Positions 8,386 through 17,725 are shown, counted from the first letter of the stretch. The stretch: DNA of 64,000 nucleotides from Marinobacter panjinensis (GCF_005298175.1 NZ_SZYH01000001.1:1612001-1676000); one strand, 5' to 3'. The notes: generated from the sequence alone by a model not told the origin. A program made the numbers and translations.

Positions 8386-9426
8386 ATGAATTCTCCACAA
8401 AGCGACCCGTGGCTCACCCTGCCTGCCAGTGTGGCCTGGCCCTATGTCGGTGCCTTGCAAAACCTGCTTGGGCAGGCCGGGTTCCAGGTTCGACAGTGGC
8501 TCGCCGAGGCCGGTGTTGAACCGCAATCGGCAGATAGTGACGGAAGGATCTCCCTCTATCACGCCCTGTCTCTCTGGCACCGGGCCGAGCGTGACGCCCG
8601 GTCGCCCCTGCTCGGGCTTCAGCTTGGCCAGGCGGTACAACCAAGGGATTTTCCAATACTGGGGCAAGCAGTTCTGAGTGCAGACACACTTAGGGCCGCG
8701 ATTTATCGCCTACAGGAATTTGAATCGCTGATCTGGGACATTGGCCTGTGCCGTCTCCAGATCGACGGGCAGGATGCGAAGCTGGTGCTCAGTCCCCAGC
8801 ATGACAAACTGCTGCCCCGGGGCATCATTGAACTGGCAGTCAGTGGCTGGCTGAGTATCGGGCGAAGGCTGCTACCGGAATACCAGGGCAGCACCGTCAG
8901 CTTCAGCCACCAACCGCTTGCGGACGAGACACTGTATCGGCAATACCTGGGCACCGATGTGCGTTTCGACCAACCATTCAATGGCCTTATCTTCCCCACA
9001 TCCTGGCTGGACATCCCACTAACGGCTCGGGATGGATACCTACAGGCTCTCCTGCAACAGCAGGGCCGGCGCTTGCTCGCCAATTACCACCGCGACCTGA
9101 ATCTGCCCAATGAGGTACGGGCCCAGATCGGCAAGCGTCTACTGGAAGGACCTGTTGAGCCAGCTGGCACCGCCCGGGAGCTGGGCTTCAGTACCCGCAG
9201 CCTCAGGCGCAAACTGGCGGCCCGCAACACCAACTGGAGTTCCCTCTATGAGGAAGTGCGCCGGGACCTGGCCTTGCTGTGGCTCCAACAGCCGGAAGCC
9301 CCTCTGGCCGACATCGGCCTGCTGCTGCAGTTTGCCGACCAGAGCGCCTTCAACCACGCGTTCCGGCGCTGGACCGGTGAAACACCCGGCCGGTTCCGTC
9401 GCCGGCGCCACAACCTCCCGGAATAA
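8386..9426 (+). CDS. AraC family transcriptional regulator with arabinose-binding-like N-terminal domain
   Basis: This 346-residue regulator has an N-terminal ligand-binding region (about 20-210) of the type found in OruR-like AraC proteins and a C-terminal double helix-turn-helix (about 245-340). The final helix contains the typical pattern Phe-Ala-Asp-Gln-Ser-Ala-Phe followed by Phe-Arg-Arg-Trp-Thr-Gly. The open frame extends upstream to 8161, but that part overlaps the opposite-strand hydroxylase-like gene and lacks regulator character. The ATG at 8386 gives the normal family length. It is divergent from the hydroxylase-like gene, its most likely local target. No ligand can be named. Confidence 0.85.
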   Translation: MNSPQSDPWLTLPASVAWPYVGALQNLLGQAGFQVRQWLAEAGVEPQSADSDGRISLYHALSLWHRAERDARSPLLGLQLGQAVQPRDFPILGQAVLSADTLRAAIYRLQEFESLIWDIGLCRLQIDGQDAKLVLSPQHDKLLPRGIIELAVSGWLSIGRRLLPEYQGSTVSFSHQPLADETLYRQYLGTDVRFDQPFNGLIFPTSWLDIPLTARDGYLQALLQQQGRRLLANYHRDLNLPNEVRAQIGKRLLEGPVEPAGTARELGFSTRSLRRKLAARNTNWSSLYEEVRRDLALLWLQQPEAPLADIGLLLQFADQSAFNHAFRRWTGETPGRFRRRRHNLPE

Positions 9427-9459
9427 TCCCTGCACTTGTTTAAATATGTAATTGCGCAC

Positions 9460-9475
9460 TGGCACGACGCCTGCC
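9460..9475 (+). promoter_or_regulatory. Candidate sigma-54 promoter
   Basis: TGGCAC at 9460-9465, five bases, then CTGCC at 9471-9475. The GG-N10-GC spacing of sigma-54 promoters is kept, and only one position of the -12 box departs from TTGC. It lies about 230 bases before the lipoprotein gene that starts near 9705, in a gene-free stretch. No enhancer-binding protein gene is close. Confidence 0.4.
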
Positions 9476-9704
9476 AACCACTGACTCACCTCTGGTGACT
9501 TAATCGCGGAAAACGTTAAATACCAACAGGTTATAAAGAGAACACCGCTTCCGAATCGTGTTACGTTCGATCTCAAGATGTATCCCTCCGTAAGCGCCAA
9601 CTTCCTGACAAATTCAACCTGCCAAATCCTGAACCAACCCACAAATAACCGAAAACCGCCTCGGTATGATTTGCCTGAATTCGTCAATGAAATGGTGCGC
9701 AACA

Positions 9705-11015
9705 ATGTCAATTTGCGGCAAAAAATTATCGAAGCACGGACTGCTGATGTTACCTGCGGTGGTTCTGCTCTCGGGCTGCGGACTGGATATTACTACCGCC
9801 GAAAGCACTTCAGCAGCACAGTCCCAGGGTTCGAACGAGCCGACTGTCGAGATCGCCGGTGCGGCCATGAAAGGCGTCATACAGCAGGGCCTGGTAACCG
9901 CGAACCGCCTGATTTCCGACAAAGACGGCCACTATGCCCCGCAACGACAGGCGGCCAAGCCGGTACTGACCGCGGACGATGGCAGTTACGAGTGGCAGCT
10001 ACGAGGAAAGGCAGATGGCTGGGCTCTGGTGGAGCTTCAGGCAGATGCTGGCACTCGCATGATCTGCGACGTTGTCCCCCATTGCGAACAGAGCGGCGCA
10101 GAGGCTGTTGCCTTTGGCCAACCCATGGGGCTGGACAGCAACTTCAGCCTGCGCGGAGCCGGCGATCTGAGAATGGAAACCGTCAACCTGACCCCGCTGA
10201 CCCATCTGGCCGTAACCCTGGCCGAGCGCAGCACAAGCGGTCTTTCTCCAGAAGCCCTCTCTGACGCTTACGAGACAGTAGAGGACTGGTTTGGACTGGC
10301 GGCCGGCGCCCTGCGCCTCACCCCGCCGGACCTGACCCGGCTGGATGAGTCAGACGATGTATCTGCCGATGCCCTACAGGTCGCTATCGCGAACGCCGCT
10401 TTCCTGGCGCTGGTCAACGAAAACGCCCAATGGGATACAATTTCCGATGTGCTGAACAACATGACCGCCCAGGTCAGTGAAACCGGCCAGATCAGCCTGA
10501 CAGGTGATGGTGGGAACGTAGCCCTGGCGGATCTTGTTTCTGCGGCAGCGGTTCAGGCGTCTGAACTTCAGACCAGCGTGGACTCAAGCATCATCAACCA
10601 GAGACTGTTATTAGTCGAGTACCGCACCGTGCAACGTTTAAAGACCGTGGCGGATGTTTACGATGACAGTTCTAGCGACGCTACAGCCGACACTGGAGCC
10701 GAAACCAGCGAACCGCCGACAACAGAAATCGCCCCGGAAGAAACCATTCCGGCCGACGCCGCCCTGCTGAGCTGGACCGCGCCACTAACCCGCGAAAACG
10801 GTGATAGCCTTTCCATGGGTGAAATTGCCGGCTATGAAGTAGTCTACGGCACCAGCGCAGAAACCCTGGACCAGAGCCTCGCCATAGGTGATGCGTCAGT
10901 CGACGAGCTGCTGGTGGATGAACTCACCGCAGGGACCTGGTATTTCGCAATCCGTACACTGGACACGGATGGCAATCCCAGCCGGCTCTCCGAGGTTGTC
11001 TATAAGCAGATCTGA
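9705..11015 (+). CDS. Lipoprotein of unknown function with C-terminal fibronectin type III-like domain
   Basis: The product has about 436 residues from this start, with a lipoprotein signal ending in Leu-Leu-Ser-Gly-Cys (Cys25). The central part (about 40-330) is acidic and Ala-rich, with a Gly-Ala-Ala-Met-Lys-Gly segment near its start. That kind of segment opens a carboxypeptidase-regulatory-like beta-sandwich in many marine surface proteins. Residues about 350-436 look like a fibronectin type III domain, with a Leu-Ser-Trp-Thr-Ala-Pro opening and a Trp-Tyr-Phe-Ala-Ile-Arg-Thr strand. I do not recognise a specific function. Starts at 9666 and 9690 are also in frame. None has a strong ribosome site. 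Confidence 0.75.
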   Translation: MSICGKKLSKHGLLMLPAVVLLSGCGLDITTAESTSAAQSQGSNEPTVEIAGAAMKGVIQQGLVTANRLISDKDGHYAPQRQAAKPVLTADDGSYEWQLRGKADGWALVELQADAGTRMICDVVPHCEQSGAEAVAFGQPMGLDSNFSLRGAGDLRMETVNLTPLTHLAVTLAERSTSGLSPEALSDAYETVEDWFGLAAGALRLTPPDLTRLDESDDVSADALQVAIANAAFLALVNENAQWDTISDVLNNMTAQVSETGQISLTGDGGNVALADLVSAAAVQASELQTSVDSSIINQRLLLVEYRTVQRLKTVADVYDDSSSDATADTGAETSEPPTTEIAPEETIPADAALLSWTAPLTRENGDSLSMGEIAGYEVVYGTSAETLDQSLAIGDASVDELLVDELTAGTWYFAIRTLDTDGNPSRLSEVVYKQI

Positions 11016-11190
11016 GTCCGCTGGGAATCACCTCTTGCCCAGAAACCGCGGCAGCTCAATGGCGTGACCACCGGACCGTGGCATCTATAAAGGAGTGCGA
11101 GCCCGGGTTGAGTAATCAAAGAGTGGGCTGTGCCGGTATTCGTTATTATGATCGACTACCGGAACAACACGGGAGGTCATCTATAAAGCA

Positions 11191-12114
11191 TCAGTGGCCT
11201 TCGGAAGCACTTCGAAGGCCCAGCTGCGATAGACGAACAAAATTGAAGTCACCTGCAAGCGCATCGGCCATAAAACGAACGTGCTCAGGTGTAATCTCGC
11301 AACACCCGCCAACAACACAGGCACCATCCGCCAGCCACTGACGCACCTGCGCTGAATAAGCTTCCGGAGAGATATCCGGCCGTGCCTCCAGGGTATCCAC
11401 CAAACCGCCACTAGCCACAGCCTCTACAGATTTAAAGGCATTGGCGTAGCCTCCGGCAATCGGGTACAGAGTCACCAGCTCTGGCATGGTGTCAGTTACC
11501 AGTTCGGGATCACAGCAGTTCAACATCACGGCAGCGGGCGAATAACCTTTGATGGCAGCAACCGCTTCCGCCAGGGTTTCACCCGATTTGAGCCTGCCGT
11601 TTGCTTCAAGGCGAAATGCCACTGTGTAAGGTTTACCAAGATCACTGGCGGCCGCACACGCGGCCTTCGCTTCCAGCGTGTTGGTCATGGTTTCGATCAG
11701 AAATACGTCGGCGCCCGCCTGCAGCTGAACCAGAGTCGCGTATTCGTCACGCACGTCCTCAAAAGTGCGGGCCGGCTGTCCCTGATAACTTGCAGTCAGG
11801 GGTGGAAGGCAAGCGGCAATATCCACTTGCACACCGGTGACGTCGATCGCCCGTTCAAGGGCCTGGAACGCCTGCTGGTGAATGGCAAGTATCTGTTTAT
11901 GCAGTCCCTGCTTGCGCAAACGGGTTGGTGTCGCTGCATAGGTATTCAGCGTCAGAGTTTTTGCCCCGGCCCGGATAAAATCCGCGTGCACCGCCGTAAC
12001 TACCTCGGGCTGCTCCAGCATGACGGCTACGGACCACAATGGAGAACTAACACCACGAGCCCTGCGATAGATTTCCTGGCCAAGACCGCCATCAAGAAGT
12101 GCAACGGATCGCAT
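11191..12114 (-). CDS. Homocysteine S-methyltransferase family protein
   Basis: This is a 307-residue cobalamin-independent, zinc-dependent methyltransferase of the homocysteine S-methyltransferase fold. The zinc ligands are visible as Asn-Cys at 199-200 and Gly-Gly-Cys-Cys at 269-272. The opening Leu-Leu-Asp-Gly-Gly-Leu-Gly-Gln segment is also typical. Family members move a methyl group from S-methylmethionine, betaine or a related donor to homocysteine to give methionine. The donor here cannot be told. A good AAGGAG-type site lies upstream of the ATG. A short inverted repeat (11196-11220) overlaps the 3' end but lacks a U-tract. The gene stands alone. Confidence 0.85.
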   Translation of the reverse strand: MRSVALLDGGLGQEIYRRARGVSSPLWSVAVMLEQPEVVTAVHADFIRAGAKTLTLNTYAATPTRLRKQGLHKQILAIHQQAFQALERAIDVTGVQVDIAACLPPLTASYQGQPARTFEDVRDEYATLVQLQAGADVFLIETMTNTLEAKAACAAASDLGKPYTVAFRLEANGRLKSGETLAEAVAAIKGYSPAAVMLNCCDPELVTDTMPELVTLYPIAGGYANAFKSVEAVASGGLVDTLEARPDISPEAYSAQVRQWLADGACVVGGCCEITPEHVRFMADALAGDFNFVRLSQLGLRSASEGH

Positions 12115-12274
12115 AGTGCTCTTAGCTCCTTTATAAAGAGTGTGTGATCATGATATTGCCAGATTGAAGAATATGTTGCGGCATTGAAGTCAGGATTAAT
12201 CATCAAATATGATCCAATACAGCTCAGTAAAACTACCCTAGCCCATCATTTACCGGATAAATTGAGGCCAGACC

Positions 12275-13282
12275 ATGAAACTCGCTACTCTCTCGCAACC
12301 CGGCGGACTGGATAAACTGCAGATCACCAACGGCCCCGAGCCTGGGGAACCAGGCCCTGGTGAAGTTCGGGTGCGGATTCACGCAAGCTCTCTCAACTTC
12401 CATGACTACGCCGTAGTCGCTGGCGCCATACCGACCGACGATGGCCGCGTGCCCATGGCCGACGGCGCGGGTGTGGTCGAAGCGGTTGGTGCTGATGTCG
12501 CCGAATTCAGGGTCGGAGACCACGTGGTATCTACCTTCTTCCCCCAGTGGGAAAACGGCCCGGCCCCCATCGACAATTTCACCACCACCCCGGGCGATGG
12601 CATCGACGGCTATGCTCGCGAATTGGTCACCGGCCCTGCACGGGGATTCACCCTCGCACCGAGAGGCTACAGCCACGCGGAAGCCGCCACTCTGACGACT
12701 GCGGGTCTGACCGCCTGGCGGGCGCTGGTCGTAGACGGAAAATTGAAAGCTGGTGATACGATACTTACCCTGGGTACAGGTGGCGTCTCCATTTTTGCCT
12801 TACAGTTCGCCAGGATGATGGGCGCCCGGGTGATATCAACGTCGTCCTCCGACGAAAAGCTTGAGCGGCTGAGCGCCCTCGGAGCCGACCACACCATCAA
12901 CTACAAAACCACGCCTGCCTGGGGCCAGCGAGTGCTTGAGCTGACCGGCGGCAAGGGCGTCGACCATGTGATTGAAGTGGGCGGCCCGGGCACCCTGCCG
13001 GAGTCCATCGACGCAGTGCGGATCGGCGGCCACATATCGCTGATCGGCGTGCTCACCGGCCGCTCCGGCGAAGTACCAACTGCAAAACTCATGGCCAAAC
13101 AGGCCCGTCTGCAGGGCCTGATCGTCGGCAGCCGGGATCACCAACAGGAAATGATTCGTGCCATTGAGGCTAATGACATGCACCCGGTGATCGACCGCTC
13201 ATTTGCCCTGGATGAAATCGCGGTTGCGTTCCAGTACGAAGAATCCGGCAAGCACTTTGGCAAGATCTGCCTGGAGTTTTAA
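12275..13282 (+). CDS. MDR family NAD(P)-dependent oxidoreductase (non-zinc alcohol dehydrogenase-like)
   Basis: This 335-residue medium-chain dehydrogenase/reductase has a GroES-like N-terminal half and a Rossmann fold with Gly-Thr-Gly-Gly-Val near residues 166-170. The catalytic-zinc motif Gly-His-Glu of classical alcohol dehydrogenases is replaced by Met-Ala-Asp-Gly near residue 67, and no four-Cys structural zinc lobe is seen. It is therefore probably a quinone-oxidoreductase or enoyl-reductase-like enzyme, although annotation pipelines often call this group zinc-dependent. A GAGG ribosome site precedes the ATG. It is transcribed divergently from the homocysteine methyltransferase gene. 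Confidence 0.82.
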   Translation: MKLATLSQPGGLDKLQITNGPEPGEPGPGEVRVRIHASSLNFHDYAVVAGAIPTDDGRVPMADGAGVVEAVGADVAEFRVGDHVVSTFFPQWENGPAPIDNFTTTPGDGIDGYARELVTGPARGFTLAPRGYSHAEAATLTTAGLTAWRALVVDGKLKAGDTILTLGTGGVSIFALQFARMMGARVISTSSSDEKLERLSALGADHTINYKTTPAWGQRVLELTGGKGVDHVIEVGGPGTLPESIDAVRIGGHISLIGVLTGRSGEVPTAKLMAKQARLQGLIVGSRDHQQEMIRAIEANDMHPVIDRSFALDEIAVAFQYEESGKHFGKICLEF

Positions 13283-13560
13283 GCAAACCCGACTGAATGT
13301 CATAGCTGCGAAGGTCACAATCAGAATCCGACATTAATCTGTCACCGAATTCTTAAACTTATATAATTAAATAGATAAAATATTATATTTCAATCAGTTA
13401 GTGGTAGAAAAGCCAACCTGCAACGGTTTACGTCAAGCCATGTCATTGTCGAAAATCATGTTGTGTGTCAGGTTGAACGTAGCAGTTACGCAATAGCGAA
13501 ATGGATTGGCGCTGGTGCGGAAGTCAGTTCATTTCAATCTCACGGAAAAGGACTATCGAA

Positions 13561-13752
13561 ATGAATAAAGACATTATGGAAGGCAACTGGAAGCAGCTAA
13601 AAGGCAAAGTGAGAGAAAACTGGGGCAAGCTGACCGATGACGAAGTCGATGAAATCGGGGGCCGGAAGGACAACTTTGTCGGCAAGATTCAGGAAAAATA
13701 CGGCATGAAGAGAGATGAGGCCGAAAAAGAGTGGGATAAGCTCACCAAGTAA
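13561..13752 (+). CDS. CsbD family stress protein
   Basis: This is a 63-residue acidic helical protein with the CsbD signature: a Trp-Lys-Gln-Leu-Lys-Gly-Lys segment near residues 10-16, followed by a Trp-Gly-Lys-Leu-Thr-Asp-Asp turn. CsbD-like proteins are general-stress proteins of unknown mechanism. The frame opens at 13501, but the ATG at 13561 has a GGAAAAGGA site in front and starts exactly at the conserved sequence. The 278 bases upstream hold an AT-rich island at about 13348-13392 and no other gene. Stress control is expected but not shown by a promoter I can identify. Confidence 0.9.
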   Translation: MNKDIMEGNWKQLKGKVRENWGKLTDDEVDEIGGRKDNFVGKIQEKYGMKRDEAEKEWDKLTK

Positions 13753-13803
13753 TCCTTATCGACATCTCCTGGCCTGGGGAATACAGAGCCCCTCCTATGT
13801 TCT

Positions 13804-15897
13804 TCAGGCCAAGGATTCAGTTTCTGCAGAAGATAATTTCGGCTGGCCTGTCGCCTCAGCCACTGTTCTGGCGGTTCGCTCCATTGTCAGCGCCAGCCGC
13901 TCAAACATACCTTCGACGACAACCGTTTTCTGATCCGGATCCCCTTGGGCGTGAATGGCCTCAAGCAGCCTGGCATTCACCTTCCGGAACCCTGGATTCA
14001 TAACACCCCGGGCGCTCAACAGATAGGTTTCGGCCAGGGTCTGCTGCCACTCCTTCAGAAGCCTATCAACTGTGGGACTGCGATGGTCCTGAATCAGCTT
14101 GCGCAGACGAATGGACACATGCCCGAGATTAAGCCCGGTGAACCCCAGGTCTGTCATATAGCGTTCGCTGCTTTCAGAACTCTGATCATAATTGGCCAGC
14201 CGCAGCAGACGCTCCCCCATGCGACCGTTAAACCAGTTTTCCGGATTTTCGTGATCGTCAATTACGGTCAGATCACGGGCTGTCGATCTCAGCAGGCGGC
14301 GCTGCATAAAACGGCTGTCCGGCGGAGTAATAACTTTGAATACCCAATAGAGAATGCTGATTCCCACAAAAAGGCCCAACGCAATATTCAACGCGCTTTC
14401 GGCATTGAATGTCATGCTGTTGCTGGGCTGCGTGATGATGGTGAACGGAATACAGAAGCCCAGCCCGTAAGGCAGCGTGGCACGATCGGCAAGAGCCAGC
14501 AGGCCGAAAAAATAAGGGCCGGCGAGGACCAGCATCAGGAGTTCGACATTGCCACTTGCCCAGGATAACAGACCCAGCCCGAAGAACAGGGCAACGGGAA
14601 TAGCCACCGTTGCACCCATCAGCACCCGGCGCAGAATAGGCGTCAGCTCCGCCAGCGAAAAACGGGCGAACATCACGGAGAATACCACCGGCATGATCAT
14701 GATCATCAAGGCGGCAGAGCTCGCCGTCTGGATCCAGATTATCGCCCCGATTCCAAATATCACGGCCGTGCGAAACCCGTTGATCAGTCCGACCAGCGGA
14801 TCCCGGTGGGTTTCCAGCATGGGCGCCTTCAGCAACGTCCGGTCACGGCTTTCCAGCGCGTTATAGGCCCGCAATACAACCACCAGATCACTCACCAGTT
14901 CCAGTGCCGTCCTGGTCAGACGTGTCACGATGGCGGACTCGTTCCTGAACCCGGTTCGCTGCTCCAACAAGGACCGCCGCAGCTCATGGGCAAGCCGGTA
15001 ACCTTCCTGGTAGCTGTCTGCTTCGGCGATTTCCCCGAAATACCGACGCAGTTGGCTGAGCACCTCACTGAACGCAGGTGACACCAGGTCACCATGGTTT
15101 CGGTGGAAGCGCCCCATAATCTGAGTAACCGCCAGCAGGGACATCACCTTGTTGCACAACAGATTGGCTGCCCTGCCCCGGCCAGAGCCTTCCGGGCCTT
15201 CGTAGGTAACAGCGCTGGAATCGTCATTAACCGCTACCAGGGTTTCGAGAATCTCGTCCGCATGCTGGTGACGCTGCTTGTGGGAGCTTCCCGGCTCCAG
15301 CTCCAGTTTGAGATAGGCCAGCGTGCTGTTGATCACCTTGCGGGCATTCACACGCAGGCCATCTTTTACGGTCACCGGCCATAACAGCTGGCTGACCAGC
15401 ATGGCACACACGGCGCCGGTCGCAATCTCGCTGATCCGCGCCTGGGCGATGGTAAAAACCGCCTGGCTGTTTGTTGTGCCGGCGTCCGCCATTACAAGGA
15501 TAACCACCAGTCCGGCGGTCATCCCTGCCATCGCGAAGGCATAGATATAATTGAGGTTGTGCACCATGGAGGAAGCAGCTGAATTAAGGCCAATCCACAG
15601 CGTTAACAGGCCCAGCGCCAGAAGTGGATACGGTGTCAGCAACGCAAGCACGAGAATGCCAAAGCCACCGCCAGCCGCCGAACCCACGATCAGGCAGAGC
15701 GCTTTCTCGATGACCAGCCCACTTTCCGGGCGGATCTGCAGGAAAATCGCGGAAACCATCGCCCAGTAGGGACGGTCCAGTTGCAGGGCCATCGACACAA
15801 ACAACGCCAACGCCATGGCGACCACACCCTTGATGGCGAAGATCACCGCGTATCGGTTCGGCGTCAGGAGTTGCGTCAATAGCGGATGGGGTGACAT
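13804..15897 (-). CDS. FUSC/AaeB family efflux membrane protein
   Basis: This 697-residue inner-membrane protein has two blocks of about five or six transmembrane helices (roughly residues 15-170 and 360-500), each followed by a cytoplasmic helical region. That is the FUSC/AaeB layout for export of p-hydroxybenzoate and other aromatic acids. It is the last gene of an aaeXAB-like operon with the HlyD-type gene. The frame can begin with TTG at 15924, overlapping the HlyD gene by 14 bases. The ATG at 15897 starts 13 bases after that gene's stop and seems more likely. Aromatic acid export is family knowledge, not proven here. Confidence 0.88.
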   Translation of the reverse strand: MSPHPLLTQLLTPNRYAVIFAIKGVVAMALALFVSMALQLDRPYWAMVSAIFLQIRPESGLVIEKALCLIVGSAAGGGFGILVLALLTPYPLLALGLLTLWIGLNSAASSMVHNLNYIYAFAMAGMTAGLVVILVMADAGTTNSQAVFTIAQARISEIATGAVCAMLVSQLLWPVTVKDGLRVNARKVINSTLAYLKLELEPGSSHKQRHQHADEILETLVAVNDDSSAVTYEGPEGSGRGRAANLLCNKVMSLLAVTQIMGRFHRNHGDLVSPAFSEVLSQLRRYFGEIAEADSYQEGYRLAHELRRSLLEQRTGFRNESAIVTRLTRTALELVSDLVVVLRAYNALESRDRTLLKAPMLETHRDPLVGLINGFRTAVIFGIGAIIWIQTASSAALMIMIMPVVFSVMFARFSLAELTPILRRVLMGATVAIPVALFFGLGLLSWASGNVELLMLVLAGPYFFGLLALADRATLPYGLGFCIPFTIITQPSNSMTFNAESALNIALGLFVGISILYWVFKVITPPDSRFMQRRLLRSTARDLTVIDDHENPENWFNGRMGERLLRLANYDQSSESSERYMTDLGFTGLNLGHVSIRLRKLIQDHRSPTVDRLLKEWQQTLAETYLLSARGVMNPGFRKVNARLLEAIHAQGDPDQKTVVVEGMFERLALTMERTARTVAEATGQPKLSSAETESLA

Positions 15898-15910
15898 CTG
15901 TGCCGGCCCG

Positions 15911-16771
15911 CTATTCGGAGTCAAGATAGATTGAAACCGTCATCCCGGCACTCAGGTGTATATCCTCCGGCACCGGATCCAGCGAAATATCGACCGGAAT
16001 CCGTTGGGCCAACCGTACCCAGTTGAATGCCTGCTGAACCTGGGGAAGCATCTGGTCGTTGCTGCTGGTATTGATATCGGCAATCCCCGGGGCAATGCTG
16101 ACGACGGTGCCAGTCAACTTCCGGTCGCCACCCATCAAGGTAATCCGGGCGGACTGCCCCACCTGCACCTTATGCAGTTTGGTTTCTTCAAAGTACCCGG
16201 TGACGTAAAACGAATCGGTCTTCACCTCAGACAACACCGCCTTTCCTTTATTGACGTAGTTGCCCTGGCGCAGATGGAGGTTGCTGATGGTGCCGTCTGC
16301 CGGTGCCACCACTTGCGTGCGCTCAAGATCAATGCGCGCCATCTCCAGTTCCGCCCTGGCAAGTTCAAGACCGGCCTCCGCGGACGCCCGTTCAATACGG
16401 TAGGTTTCCAGGTCTTCCTCAGTGAGGGCCTGTTCGTCGGACAGTCCCTGTCGGCTCTGGTACCTGTGCCTGGCCAGCTCGAGAGAACTGTACTTCTCTG
16501 CGACCTTCGCCCTGGCTTCCGCAAGCGCTGCCTGATAACGCGTATCGTCAATGGTAAAGAGCGGATCGCCCTGTTTTACTATCTGGTTGTTGGCCACGCT
16601 CAGTTGCGTGACCCAGCCTGAAACATCTGGCGCAATCGTGATGACATCAGCACGAATCCTTCCGTCGCGGGTCCATGGCGAATACAGATAATGGTTCCAG
16701 ACCCAGCTACCGGCAACAACCGCTATCGCGACCACCAACAACGTAATACCAACACGCAGTAGCTTTCCCAT
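15911..16771 (-). CDS. HlyD/AaeA family periplasmic adaptor
   Basis: This 286-residue membrane fusion protein links the AaeB-like pump to the outer membrane. There is one N-terminal transmembrane helix (about 5-25), then a lipoyl-like half with an Ala-Pro-Asp-Val-Ser-Gly-Trp-Val segment, and a long alpha-helical hairpin (about 85-150). A second lipoyl half around Ala-Pro-Ala-Asp-Gly-Thr-Ile and a beta-barrel follow. AGGGAAG precedes the ATG. It lies 9 bases after the DUF1656 gene and directly before the FUSC gene, the standard aaeXAB order. No LysR-type aaeR gene is next to it. Confidence 0.9.
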   Translation of the reverse strand: MGKLLRVGITLLVVAIAVVAGSWVWNHYLYSPWTRDGRIRADVITIAPDVSGWVTQLSVANNQIVKQGDPLFTIDDTRYQAALAEARAKVAEKYSSLELARHRYQSRQGLSDEQALTEEDLETYRIERASAEAGLELARAELEMARIDLERTQVVAPADGTISNLHLRQGNYVNKGKAVLSEVKTDSFYVTGYFEETKLHKVQVGQSARITLMGGDRKLTGTVVSIAPGIADINTSSNDQMLPQVQQAFNWVRLAQRIPVDISLDPVPEDIHLSAGMTVSIYLDSE

Positions 16772-16780
16772 GAGTCTTCC

Positions 16781-16981
16781 CTAGTTCCCGAACAGATAAA
16801 CAATGATTGCCAGATAGCAGATGAACGCGGCAACATCGAACCAGGCTTCCTTCCAGATATAGCGGCGCAGGTCCAGGCGATATAACGCCAGCCGGGTGAC
16901 AGCACTCAACGCAAACGCCATCGGCACCAGCACCAATAATGGACTGAACAGCATTCCGCCAAAACTCAGTTCGTGTAGCAT
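16781..16981 (-). CDS. DUF1656 (AaeX-like) small membrane protein
   Basis: This 66-residue protein has two hydrophobic segments (about 10-30 and 45-63) and an N-terminal Glu-Leu-Ser-Phe-Gly-Gly motif, which is the DUF1656/AaeX signature. AaeX is always encoded first in aaeXAB operons, but its role in the pump is unknown. The start lies only 38 bases from the divergent tenA start, so the two promoters must overlap. Confidence 0.88.
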   Translation of the reverse strand: MLHELSFGGMLFSPLLVLVPMAFALSAVTRLALYRLDLRRYIWKEAWFDVAAFICYLAIIVYLFGN

Positions 16982-17019
16982 GCTCTCTTATCATCGTGTA
17001 GTGACTAGACGGAGTTCAA

Positions 17020-17688
17020 ATGCCCTACCAGTTTAAAGACCTCAAAAACAAATGCCAGACAGAGTGGCGCGCCTACACCGAGCACAGCTTTGTGCGACAA
17101 CTGGGCGACGCAACACTTTCCGGGGAGGCGTTCGCGCACTATCTCAAGCAGGATTACCTCTTCCTGATCCAGTTCGCCCGTGCTTTTGCCCTTGCCGCCT
17201 ACAAAAGTCCGACCCTGTCCGACCTGAGGCAGGCAAAGGAAGGATTACAGGCAATTGTAGACGTAGAGCTGGATCTGCACATCGGCTACTGCAAGGAATG
17301 GGGCATTTCGGAACAAGAACTTGCCGAACTGCCTGAAGCCCGAGCCACCATCGCCTACACACGGTATGTGCTCGATACCGGCAACAGGGGCGATCTGCTG
17401 GACCTGCACGTCGCACTCTCACCCTGCATGGTCGGTTACGGCGAAATCGCCAACTGGCTGAACCGCCGGGCGGAAACAATCCGGGGCGACAGCAACCCCT
17501 ACGATGCCTGGATCGCCATGTACGAAAGCGACGAATTCCAGCAAGCCATGCAAGCCGAAATCCGCTGGCTGGACGAGCGGTTGGCCGATGTTTCCCCGGC
17601 CAGGTTCGAGCAGCTCACGCGGATATTCAGCGATGCAACCCGGCTGGAAATTGATTTTTGGGAGATGGGGCTGAAGCAAAGCGATTGA
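17020..17688 (+). CDS. tenA: TenA family aminopyrimidine aminohydrolase (thiaminase II)
   Basis: This 222-residue all-helical protein hydrolyses 4-amino-5-aminomethyl-2-methylpyrimidine, or thiamin breakdown products, for thiamin salvage. The active-site Cys136 lies in the conserved Ser-Pro-Cys-Met-x-Gly-Tyr-Gly-Glu segment. An early Phe-x-x-Tyr-Leu-x-Gln-Asp-Tyr motif (about residues 38-45) is also characteristic. The length is normal. A GGAG site lies upstream of the ATG. It is divergent from the aae-like operon. I see no TPP riboswitch in the 38-base spacer, and no other thiamin gene is in the window. Confidence 0.9.
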   Translation: MPYQFKDLKNKCQTEWRAYTEHSFVRQLGDATLSGEAFAHYLKQDYLFLIQFARAFALAAYKSPTLSDLRQAKEGLQAIVDVELDLHIGYCKEWGISEQELAELPEARATIAYTRYVLDTGNRGDLLDLHVALSPCMVGYGEIANWLNRRAETIRGDSNPYDAWIAMYESDEFQQAMQAEIRWLDERLADVSPARFEQLTRIFSDATRLEIDFWEMGLKQSD

Positions 17689-17708
17689 TTATTGCGAAGG
17701 CGCCATCC

Positions 17709-17725
17709 GGGCTATCCAGCCCTTT
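17709..17725. terminator. Short stem-loop between convergent genes, possible terminator
   Basis: GGGCT-ATCC-AGCCC followed by TTT lies between tenA and the histone-deacetylase-like gene. The stem has only five pairs and the U-tract is short, so it is a weak terminator at best. Confidence 0.35.

Noticed and set aside
9578..10264. 228-codon open frame overlapping the lipoprotein gene
   Set aside because: It is an Arg-rich off-frame reading of the lipoprotein gene with no ribosome site.
11196..11220. Eight-pair inverted repeat at the end of the homocysteine methyltransferase gene
   Set aside because: It lies in the last codons and no U-tract follows, so I did not call a terminator.
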